Part shown: positions 10,401-22,400 of the stretch, piece after piece
Layout: the number at the start of each line of letters is the position of its first letter
Numbering within the stretch: position 1 is the stretch's first letter
Translations under genes and position numbers: made by a program
NCBI GenBank assembly: GCA_916048095.2
Contig: OU696577.1
Coordinates: forward strand, 5,817,440-5,881,439
Origin: Sacculina carcini
Lineage: Eukaryota; Arthropoda; Thecostraca; Sacculinidae
Length of the DNA stretch: 64,000 nt
Direction of reading: 5' to 3'
The notes under the pieces: model-generated
What the model was told of the DNA's origin: nothing
Database searches by the model: none
Seen by the model: only the letters and a program-made list of their open reading frames with translations

Positions 10401-13400
10401 TCAAATAAACATGTGTGACATCCATCGCAAGCCTCTCCCAGTTATTTTTCACCGACAAATTTCCATGCCTCCATTTAAGTGGGGCTGGGTCGATGGAACG
10501 ACACATCTCGCAAGATTGAACGACGGCTTGAGCTTCCTTTCTGGTTGCCGCTCGATTGGATCTGCGGGCGAAGTACAATGTTCTCCTGATGCCGGGATGA
10601 CCTGCTGATTCGTGGATCTTTTTCATTTCCTCTGTGCCCATTCGACCAGATTGGCCTGCACAGCAAACTGTTTGGAGTCTGTTTTGCTTATCGCACATCG
10701 CCAAACACTTTTCCGGTACGCGGGTTATCGCGTCAGAGTGATTTTCAGCAGAACCAACCAATATCACTTCCAAATTTAAACCAAGCTCTTCTTGAATCGC
10801 CTTCAGAGTACCAAGTCTCCGCCGAATCAGCAGCTCTCCGCTAGCACGGGTTTTAACACGAGCTTTCCCCGTGAGAGCATCACGCACCCAGTGGCAAGCT
10901 GTTTGGGAATCTGTGAATATCCGAATCTCTGTCATGCCCCAAGCTGCTGCCAGATTGATGCCCTTCAGAATCGCGTCTAGTTCGGCTAAATTTATATGGT
11001 GGTCGTCCTTGCGCAGCCAGCTAGCGTCCTCAATCACCATTCCATCAATCTCCAAAACCACACCTATTGCCAACTGACTAGCATCTACCCAAACGTCAAC
11101 TTTTCTCCCTTCAACTCTCCACACACCATGCGCAGCGTCCTCTTTCTCAATTTTCTCTTTAAAAAGGCGAAACACGTTCAACGTACGGTTGTCGACTTCT
11201 TCATCCCAGGATTTATTCGATTCGCTTGCCACTCTCTTGACAAATGAGGAAGCGACTATCATCCAGCCACAGACAGGAGAGTGCCCAATTGCTTGCCCGC
11301 AGAATGAAAATATCTTCCGTTTCGTGAGTGGCTCCTCAATGTCATCCACATCATTATCCCTCCTCCAGACCAGTTGTCCTCGATCTTGAAGTAATCGTTA
11401 ACCTAGTACCCTCAATGATGGATCAGGTCGACTCACGGGCTTGCATGACAGACCATATTTTAGCAGATGGTTGCTAACTTTTTCTGCACTCAGAATAGAC
11501 TCATCTACGAGAATGTCGTCAATGTACGACGAGGTGGCCGTTTGGACACCCTGATCTTGCGCCAATGCAAATTCCACAATCGACTTCATAATTATGGGAG
11601 CTGCACTGAGACCAAATCCAAGTCTGGTTAAGCAGTATCTAGTGCCTCCAACAATAACGGTCTGATATTTCCATAATGACGGGTCCACTTCTATTTGCAA
11701 ATACGCTCTCTTGAGATCCAAAAGTGCCACATTATCTCCTCGTCTTCTCCAATCGCGAAGTTTCTGCTGACAAACGTCCACCTCTGCTGAGTGCACCTCA
11801 ATGTATTTATTCAGCTGGCGAAAATCCATAACTGGACGCACTTTCGACTTGTTTTTCTGCGTTACCGCCATGAGCGGAATCAAACCCTTTGCTGGTCCAT
11901 GAACGCCCTCATCGAATTCAACCCTCAGCAATCCACGCTTTCAATTCTGCGTCAAACTCTTCTCGGGAACTCGAGGCAATCGCGTACTCTTAAATGTGAT
12001 TGGGGAGCACTTCCGGGTTCGCTATCCACTTCCAGCTCACACGCCAAGCTTTTTTGGTCCCACTAAAATGCGCCACAAAATCTTTGCCTTGAATTTCAGC
12101 AGTAACATCTGACACGGCCGCTACTTCAGTTCTTGTCCCACGATCCAGTGACACACGACCTGCGCCGTCTTTGTCAATGCTGGTAACACAGAGTCTCTTG
12201 TCAATACAAAAGCCTCCCATGGCAGCCACACTATCAAGTCCTAGGACAAAATCGGCTCCAACAGGTCGATGATTCACTACAATAGCGTCAACGTAAAAGC
12301 CGGGACCGTCTTCCACATATACATGCACATTGCTGATACCGGCACACAACATCTTGTCCCCGCTGATGGTCACGAGCGAAACCTCACACCGTCTTACTCG
12401 ACCCCGACAGAGCCGCTCATTCACAATACTCCTTGTGCATCCAGTATCAAGTAGAGCATGACACCATGCTCCATGCATCTACAGTCCTATACGGGAAACT
12501 ATACTTCTTGATATATCTAACTTTTCTGGTTTTACCAAGAGTTTTGGAGTATTTCCTGTTGTTTCTTTCACTCCGCAATATCTAATCGTCTCTATCTATT
12601 AATGCCATACCTATATTACACATAAAACTGTAACATGTTGATCATACGCCTATGTATTGCACCCTGCCCTGCGCCACACTCCCGAACTCCTGCGTGCACA
12701 CCGTCAGGCCACTCCCACGATAGTGGCCAATGCCACCTAGAATATATATACCATTTGCATTTTGATTTGCTCCATCTGCATTTTGATTTGCTCCATTAGC
12801 ATTTTGATTTAATCCATTTGCATTTTGATTTGCTCCATTTGCATTTTGATTTAATCCAAACGTTTTCTGTGTGTATGTAGGTCAATTTTAATCATCTTCT
12901 ACACCTATATATATTTGGTCTGCTTATCTATGTGTCAGCTTTTAATATATTAATCTATCAATCATTAAGATAATTCATACAAATATTATATTATCGAATC
13001 AATTCTAGGCGTTATGCATTGCGTTTAGTGATGAATGTGTATGCAGTAGTTTGTTAATGTCTGTAATGATAAATATGTTTATTACAATTATCAAAAAATG
13101 TTCTATAATAAAGTATATGGAAAATCTGTATATTGTAAAAAATCAGTACAAATATTAGCAGAGTATCGCACAATGTATTTAAGACTATTCATTGAATGTA
13201 AACGAAGTTAAAATATTCATAAAACGATCCCACTAACTGATAAATTGATTGATTATGTAGAAAATATGCAAAACATTTTGAATATTGATGTTTATGTATG
13301 AATAACTCACTTGGATTAATTAAAAATGCAAATGGAGCAAATCAAAATGCAAATGGAGCAAATCAAAATGCAAATGGTATAGAATTGATTCGATAATAAA

Positions 13401-16400
13401 ATATTAAAATATAATTGTATGAATTATCTTAATGATTGATATATAAATATATTGAAAACTGACAAATATATAAGTATACCAAATATATAAAGGTGTAGAA
13501 GATGATTAACATTGCCCTGCATACACAGAGAAAACGTTTGGATTAAATCAAAATGCAAATGGATTAAATGAAAATGCAAATGGATTAAATCAAAATGCAA
13601 ATGGAGCAAATCAAAATGCAGATGGCATAGACTATCTAGGTGGCGTTGCTATCCATGCTATCCAAGAGTCTCGTCAATAGTCCGAACAGATCCAAGACAA
13701 CGTTGACGCGCCTCTGAGAATGAAGGACATACCACCAGGATGTGTTGCACGGAGAGACGTCCATTACATGCGCTGCACGTGGGTTCAGGTTGTTTGAGTA
13801 GAAGATGGCGATGCGTGTCGTACGTGTGACTAGAGATGCGACCTAAAAACCGATGGTTTTTATTTATGTATAAAAAAACGTTTTTTGCCAAAAAAAAACA
13901 TCGACCAAAAACACATTTTGTTGAAGAGACATACAAATAAGTAAAATTATGGAAATGATATATTTGGGATGCTTATTTGAAATGAATTATTTTTGTCAAC
14001 ACAAGAGTTATTCATGCTATTAGTGACACTACCAAATTGAATTATCATTAAATATGCACAATAAAATTGTTATAATGTGTCTGGAAGCCCTAATAATATT
14101 GTTTGCACGGTACTGTGCGGCACTTCTATGTACAGTACAGCTTTGCATTCAATTATTGAGTTTATAATTGTGTAAGAAAGCAGGGTTTGAGAACCGTTTT
14201 TTCTGCTAAAAACTGAAATTGTTTTAAAAAACAACAGATGGCATAGTTTTTATTATTGTTTACTCATTACTTTTTTCCTCCCAGAAATGAACTACGTTGA
14301 TTATAATAACTTTCATCATTCCATTCTACAGATCAATTATTTGCAAATATGAAAGTAAAAACACTGCAAACAAATTTACACAAATATTACAAATATACAC
14401 GCAAAGTGAGTGTCCCTAATACTTAGTGTCCCTACGAATAAAAGCGGATCGCATTATTCAGAGTGACAATCCTGACCAGAAAGACGGGCAATATTTTCGT
14501 GAAGGAAAAAAAACGACTGAGGAAATATATTGAATGTACAAAAGGGTATTTGAACACAAATAACTACATCAAAGAAACCATCATCCTTGAAACCAGTTCT
14601 AAAAACAGGTTATTAATAAAAAAACAATTAATTTGGTTCAACTTTCCTTGATCTGCCGCCAATTTTTTCCAAATCTCTACATCTACGAAAACCGTCTTTC
14701 AAAAAATGGATTTTGAAAAAAACATGGTTTAAAAAACAGTTTCAATCAGGTGGTGTAACCAGCCGCTTATACCAGCAGGCTACGCGTTATTAATCAATCT
14801 TGTCGTTTTGTCCTTCATCCTGTTCCTTGTCATCACACTTCTCAATTTCTTTTTCAATTTCGCTGGCTCCTTATTATTCCACGTATTCACTTTCGCCTGT
14901 GCTGTCTGATATATAAGCTTCTCCACGATCCTCATCAGCCATCCTATCTCCGCCTTCTCCTCACTCCTTGCCTCACTCCTTCCCGAATTCCTCTTCCCCT
15001 TGTCTGCCCTCGTGCTGTAAATGAATCTCCTTGGTCCTCCAAATCATTCTTTTTTTCCGCCCCTCGCTTTTACAACTCCATCCCAGCTCACATTACTTCT
15101 TCTCTTTCCTACAATTCTTTCCGCTCTAAGCTCTCCAAACACTTTTTTGACCTCTGTTTTGACCCAGTCTCCCACACTCTCACACCTTTTGCATCACTAT
15201 AACATGTTACTTTAGCCTGTTCTTACTCGTATTCCTTCTCTCATTTGCATGCTTACTTTATCTACGCTATGACTATATTCTCCCGAGTTGTGTTTGCTGT
15301 GTTGTGTTGTCATTATGTTTCAGTCGTGTTGTCTTGTCCGTCATGTCCGTCTGCTTTGTATGTTTTGCCCATATTTTGTCTCTATATTCATTGTCATTTA
15401 TTGCATATTTGTAGTTTACTTCTTTTGCATCTGTCCTGTTATTTGTATTCCGTGTTCCCAACTGTTATAATCGTGTCGCGCCCGAGCCCTTCGGTGCGCT
15501 ATAACAAATACATGTTGTTGTTGTTGTTGCTGCTATACAAACATTTGACCGTACATCAATCAACTCAATCTTCCATAGAGCCTGTTTTAGAAAGCATTGT
15601 TTCATTAAAAAGCGTTAGTTTAAATAAACGTTTGTTAAAAAACACTTAACCAACCAATTGACTTGTCTTGTTCTGCTAGCAAAATGTTCGTAATCTGTAC
15701 ATTAATAAAACGAGTTTTAAAAACACCATATCACTTTTTCATAAAAAACATGGGTTCTTTAAAAAAAACACATGATTGCTCAATGAATTTGTTTTGTTCT
15801 GCTGACAAATTATTTCAAATATCCACATAATCAAAACCATCCTTCAAAAACATGGGTTTTCTCAATGAAAAAACCTAAGCCACCGGACCCGGATTCACTT
15901 TCAAACAGTCTCCTGGAATATGTATTGATAAATAATTTTGTTTTCATACTATTATCAAACTATTTTTGCAATAAGACACATAAAGATGCACAAAACATCA
16001 AATGAATTCATTTCAATGTACTAAAATCCAACATCAGATGACATTTACGGCTAATTCTAAAAAACAAAAAACCCATAAAGAACAAAAAAAACTAAAACAT
16101 GTTTTTTGTCAGATTTCGGGATTCACTGCTATTAGTTTATTAGTACCACATTCGTCCCAGGAGGGCTGCCAACGAAAACGGAAAAACCGATGGATGATAG
16201 GATAAGAGTCCGAATACGGAACTGGAAAGTTAAAATAAAATTAATAAAAGTCTCCTTCAGCAGCTCTTCGCGGCTCTGTCAGCTCGCTCGTTGCCCAAAA
16301 TGCCAATATGTGCCGGAATCCAGCAGAACTTCACACACTTGCTCTGGTGGTGGATGTTGTTAAGAGAGATAAAAATCCTCTGTATCCTTTGTATAGGATG

Positions 16401-19400
16401 GAGCGCGAACGACGATAATGAATTTAAAGCACTAAGATAATCCGATAAAACTATAAACAATGAAAATGAAGATAAGCAAATAAGAACCAGGGCAAGCAGG
16501 ATAGCGTAAAGCTCAGCCGTGTAAATGGAGGCGCTCGGTGGCAGCGTGCTCGAGCGGAACGTACCTCCACTTACAAACACACAACCCACACCGCTGGCCA
16601 CTTTATACGGTCCCATATAGTGGATATAGGATTATGCCGATTCATGCTAGGCATATAGGTCACCCAGGAGGCTCGCTTAGCCTCGCGAAAGGTCCATCGA
16701 GCTTTTGCGCGAGCGTGGCGGAAGCAAAGCATATTTGCCACCGAGCTGTTGCGCCGGGAGCGACCCCAACAACAACGTAGCTCTCGCAACGCCGCAGAAC
16801 ACGCGTCTGTCCACCAAGGAACAGGACGCCGCCGGGGACGCGACGGGGACGCGAAAGCGACTAGAGCTCACTCCGGCTGAGAAACTACAGCGTCTGGAGA
16901 ATCTTCCTCGACAACTGGGCTCTCGGAAACCGTCGGAATTGTACGGCGACCTCGCGGCACTGTACCCCAACGACACAGAACACGAAATCATCCAAGAGGT
17001 GTTTCTGTGTCGAATGCCGTCAGACCTCCGACTGCTCTGTCGCGAGTGGCTGGTCTCCAACAATTTGCGGGACACTGCACTGCGCGCAGACGCTCACTAC
17101 CAGCCAGCGGCGACCGTTTCGCTTGCGGCACAGGTGACCGGCGACGCATACACAGCCACAGACACAGACGAGGAGCCTCTAGTGGCGGCCACGAGAAGTT
17201 TTCGCTCGCCCGCTCAGTCGACACCCAGACGACAACAGCAACCGAAAGACGAGCAGCCGAAAGATTTCGTCGCGCGCTGGTGCCGCCTCAATCGCAAGTA
17301 AGGTCCGGCAGCGCGGCGTTGTCTCGGCTCGTGCTCATTTACGTCCGACATGGCGGGAAACGGGCACGGCAGCCGGCGGTAATGGCCACGTCCGGCTGCC
17401 GTGAAAATCACCGCCTGTTATTCGTCACAGACATGTCCGGCCGCAAATTCATGGTTGACAGCGGTTCCGAGGTTTCTCTGCTGCCAGCTCGTTCAACGGC
17501 ATCAGCGGCGGCCCTCGACGAGCCGAAGTTACGTGCCGCCAACGGTACATCCATCCAAGTCTTTGAGGTCAACCATCGCTTGACTGTCGGTCTGAGACTC
17601 GGGCGCACTTATTCGTTCGGATTTATTTCAGCAGCAGTTCCACACGCAATAATCGGAGCGGATTTACTCCGCGAATTTGGTCTTGTGGTGGACATGAAAC
17701 GGCACAAGCTGATCGACAGCGCCAGATTCTTGTCCACCAGCAGCAACGCGTCGGTCGTCACAACACACCCTGTGCTGACTCACATCAGTGCTGTACAGTG
17801 ACCATGTGACGGACCGGAGTTCGCCGGTGTGCGCGCTTCAGCCGACTTCGCGCAGCTCGTCGCCCCACCTGACGGGTTTCCCGTTGTGAAGGTGCCTGGT
17901 GTCCAGCATCGCATCATCACACGAGGCAATCCAGTGTTCGCCCGCCCACGTCGATTAATGCCAGCCAAACTGTCCGCTGCCAGAAAAGAGTTATCAGAGT
18001 TGGTGGATCTGGGCATTCTGGTTCCCTCGTCATCGTGCTGGTCCAGTCCCATCCACCCCGTTGAAAAGGATGGTGGCACGGCTTTCAGACTGGTCGGGTG
18101 CTACGAGCGACTGAACTCCATCACGGTGCCCGACAGGTATCCCGTTCCCGACATTCAATCATTCGCCGATCAGCTCAGTGGTGCGAATTATTTCAGCACA
18201 ATTGATCTCCCGCGTGCTTTTGCTCAAGTTCCTCTGCATCCAGACGATCAGGAAAAATCTGCGATCACAACTCCATTTGGTCTTTTTCAGTATACGCGTA
18301 TGCCTTTCGGTTTGTGTAATGCTGCCCAAACTTTCCAGCGCCTCATGGACACAGTGCTGCGGGGCATGCCACGCGTATTTTGCTACCTCGACTATGTCCT
18401 CGTCTTCTCTCCAGATGTCGAGACTCACCGCCGAGATCTGAGAGAACTTTTTCGCCGTCTCGGAGCGGCCGGCCTGGCCATCAATCCAGAAAAGTGCGTC
18501 TTTGGCCAGCGTATTGTGCGGTTCGTTGGATTCAAAGTATCTGCACGTGGCATCGAGCCCTTACCAGACAAAATTGCTGATCTCGTGAGCATGCCGCCGC
18601 CCACCAGTTCCACTGAGTGCAGGAGGTACCTAGGCATGATTAACTTTTTCCACCGGTTCATTCCCAGGCTGGCTCAAACTCTCCAGCCCCTTCATGAGGT
18701 GGCGAACAACAAACGAAGTTTCGTGTGGGGACCTCTTCAAGTCTCCGCCTTCGATAAGACGAAATCAGCGCTGGCTGCCGCTTCATGTTTGGCATTTCCA
18801 CAGGCGGATGCTCCGACGAAGCTAGTGGCAGACGCATCTGACTTGGCTGAGGGAGCTGTTGTGCTACAGTTCCAGAATGGTCATTGGGTACCGTTGGCGT
18901 ACCACTCCCGCAAACTCACAGGCGCTGCCTTACGATGGTCTACTGGTGACAAGGAGCTGTATGCATTGTTCAGTGCGGTCAAAAGGTTCCGGCATCTACT
19001 TGAAGGCCGGCCCGCATTGCAGCTGTGGACCGACCCTAAGCCATTGGTGCATGCCTTCACCAGCACCACCGAACGTTCGGCTCGTGTCCAAAGACAGCTC
19101 GCTTATCTGAGTGAGTTTTCCACGGACATACGACATATCAAAGGGTCCGAAAACGCTGTCTCGGACTGTCTCAGTAGGCCTCCGTCAGACGCAACACGAA
19201 ACGTCTCTCAGCTTGCAGTGGACGCTCAACACTCGCTCGATGTCAGGCGCCTCGCGCTCGCTCAACACAGTGCCGCAGATGTCGCCGAGCTTGCCTCTTG
19301 TCCTTCGCTTCGCGTGGAAGTACGTCCAGTCGAGGGTGTTCCGTCTGGACTGCTGGTGGACGTTTCCACTGGTGTTGATCGGCCGCTGCTGCCTGAGTCA

Positions 19401-22400
19401 CTGCAGCACGAAGTGTATCGCGCGATACATAATCTGCATCACCCAAGTGCCCGTGTCACAAAGCGCCTCGTCTCTGAACGATACGTCTTCAAGCGCATTT
19501 GGGCCAAGGTGTCATCGTGGGCGAAGACGTGCGTTCGCTGTCAACAATGTAAGATCGCTCGTCACCAACACACTGCCCTGCGTAGACCGCCGACACCTAG
19601 CGGACGGTTTGAAGCACTCCACGTCGATGTCGTCGGTCCTCTACCAGCTGTCAATGGTTATCAGTACATTTTCACCATCGTCGACCGCTTCACGAGGTAT
19701 CCGGAGGCCGTGCCGATGCTTGACGCTACCGCAGCTTCTTGTGCGAGGGTTCTGCTTGACTGGGTAGCGCGATTTGGTTTGTGCCTCTGTGTGACGTCTG
19801 ATCGTGGCAGGCAATTCGTTTCGGACCTTTGGCGAGAGTTTTGGTCACTCCTAGGAGTCAAATTGTCCACAACGTGCGCGTACATGCCGCAACAGAACGG
19901 CCTGGTGGAACGTGTACACCGGCAGCTAAAAGCGTCTCTTACCGCCGCATTGATGGACAACAACGACTGGCTCACTGCACTGCCTGTTGTCTTGATGGGT
20001 CTTCGTGCCGCCCACAAGCCTGACATAGACTCCACGCCGGCGGAGATGGTGTTGGGCGAGAAAATGCGGTTGCATGGTCAGTTCTTTTCGCAGACCAACG
20101 AGGTTCGCCCGGCCTGTGAGGTTGCGTCTCAACTGGCCACTGCCTTCCAGCGACTTCGTCCGACTCCAACGGCGTGGCACCGCCGATACGACACCTCCCC
20201 GTTCGTGTCACAGTCACTGGCCACCGCTACACACGTCTTTGTACGCGTGGATGCTCATCGGCCGCCATTGACACCGCCGTATCGCGGTCCGTTCCCTGTG
20301 CTGGAGCGCGGTGACAAAGCGTTTGTGCTCGACTACGGTGGCAAGACCAACACTGTCGCCGTATACCGCCTCAAGCCGGCGTTTCTGGTGCGCGACAATC
20401 AGTCTGGTGTGGAATCTCCCCCGATCTCTACAGATGATCGTGATGCCAGTCAATCAGCCCCTCAAACTGCGCCAGACGCCTCCACCGACGGCCAGAGTTC
20501 GCCTGTCCAGCCGCCGCGTATCGTATGGTCACGCCGCTCTAGACCCGTTCGCCCTCCTGGTCGGTTCTTGTGAATCAGTACTGTGAAGTACCTGGGGGAG
20601 AGCTGTAGCCGATGCGCCACACTCAGTGCATTTTATCTTTATTTTATTGTCATTGCTATTATTATGTATTCATTTGATCATCACATTATATCGCATTATC
20701 ATGTTATATATAAATATGTATGTGCTCGATCTGCTACATGTTAAATTGTTTATTATGCATCGGTGGCGCAAGCAATACACACACGAGTCTTACCGTACGC
20801 ACGGGTTTTGATCGCTGAGGCCGTTTGCCATTATTTTACTTTTGTAGGCGTCCCTACAATACATATGTGACAAAAACAGCTATGATATCCTTCTGTGTCT
20901 TCTTATTTCTAGCGTATATAGCCCAATTTTCTCTAACCTCTATTCATAATACAAAGTTCTTAATTCCTGTATAAATTTAGTTGATACTCTATGAATTTTT
21001 TCTATTTTATCAATATGAGTTTTCTTATTTGGATCTACTACTACATCATATTCTAACCTATGTCTCATCACACTTATCAAAATGTTCAACATAGCTAGGT
21101 CTAAGTAGTTAAATGAGGTAATAAATTCTTTCTCTGTCCTCATAATTGTTTTGGATATTTTCCAAAACAATGTGTGTTTATATGTACAAAATATAAACAA
21201 AATATATGTTTCTCTGGCGATAGGTCTTCACTCACGGTGACTCCTATCATTGATCATTTTCCTAATTCACCTTTTTCAATATATGCTCTGCTAATTTACA
21301 TGTTACTGATGAGGATGATGCTCTATTTCTACTTTTCCCTATTTATATTACACTACACTTTTGTTAATTAAACCCCTTTCCCCAGTCCTCATTCCATTTG
21401 AAGACCCTGTCTATTTGCAGCTCTTCACCGCTTTGTTCGTCTACAATTATTTTCACCATCTTGGCATCGTCCGCAAACATGTTCATGTAGCACTGAACTC
21501 CTTCCATGACCCTATTAATATACAATATAAACATCACCGCTCCAGGCACCGAGCCTTAGAGAGCCCCACTCGTAACCTCTCTCCATGCTGATTTGCATTT
21601 CTTCACAATTTCCCCATCTCACACCCACGTAAATATCCTCTAATCCATTCAAGTGACTTTCCATGAATCCCTGCTTCGTGCTCTATTGTCCACATGCTCA
21701 CCATGTGGGAACTTATCAAATGCTTTCCTTAAGTCAAGATATACACAGTATGTGCGTGTGTGCGTGTGTATATGTATGTGTATGTGTGTGTGTGTGTATG
21801 TATGTGTGTGCATTTGTGTGAGTGTGTAAGTGCGTAAGCGTGTTTGTGCGTGCGTGTGTGCGTGCGTGTGTGTGTGTGTGTGTGAGTGATTACGGGTGCA
21901 CTGTGTGCGTGTGCTGACCGCGACGGCTGAATTGTACAAGCGCAGTGTACTTGTTGTCCAGTGTTTGTCCGTTGAACAGGCCGAGCAGTACCAGCGGCCT
22001 ACCAAAGAGTCGCGTGCTGTGCGTGAACAACTCAAAATGCAGCCCGCTGCTGGTATTGCACTGGTATTTGTACCCAGTCGAGTCACAATGATATACGCGA
22101 TACATGCTAGCAGCCGCCACCTCGCCCATCTCCTGGGCCTGACTCCACAGGCGCATCTGCAGTGAAACGAGGTGTTAATGAAAGATTCGTGTGATAAGTT
22201 AGTTATGTGTGGATGTGGATGTGTGATAAGATGAGGTGTGGCTGTGTGTCAATGAGGTGAGGCGTGGATGTGTGTCGATAAGGTGATGTGGATGAGGAGA
22301 CCTGGTGCCAGTGAGGTGCAAGTTGCCAGCTGGCCGTGCAGACATCGCCGGCGGCAAACACTCCGTCCACACCAGTGTACATGCTCTCATCCACTGAAAT

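Larger units (their letters stand above)
13658..16840 (-). pseudogene. Jockey-like LINE remnant, split and internally deleted
   Basis: On the minus strand, from 16840 down: PWWTDACSAALR and the ARAKARWTFREAKRASW block (the endonuclease-RT linker), then directly an RNase H (SIYTAELYAILLAL, SDYLSALNSL, FCWIPAHIGILGNERADRAAK), with the RT body deleted near 16615. It continues in shifted frames to 16113 (RFFRFRWQPSWDE). After an insertion it resumes at 13830 with SHTYDTHRHLL and the C-terminal zinc knuckle CSACNGRLSVQHILVVCP, ending in TAG. The order and motifs are those of Jockey-like LINEs that carry RNase H. Confidence 0.78.

Noticed and set aside
12750..13630. CRISPR array (regular 21-bp repeats)
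   Set aside because: The repeats are contiguous without spacers, lie in inverted arms, and the context is eukaryotic.
15021..15649. Hydrophobic ORFs suggesting membrane proteins
   Set aside because: The sequence is the LINE C-terminus and T-rich 3' UTR. The ORFs are in the wrong frame or in non-coding tail.
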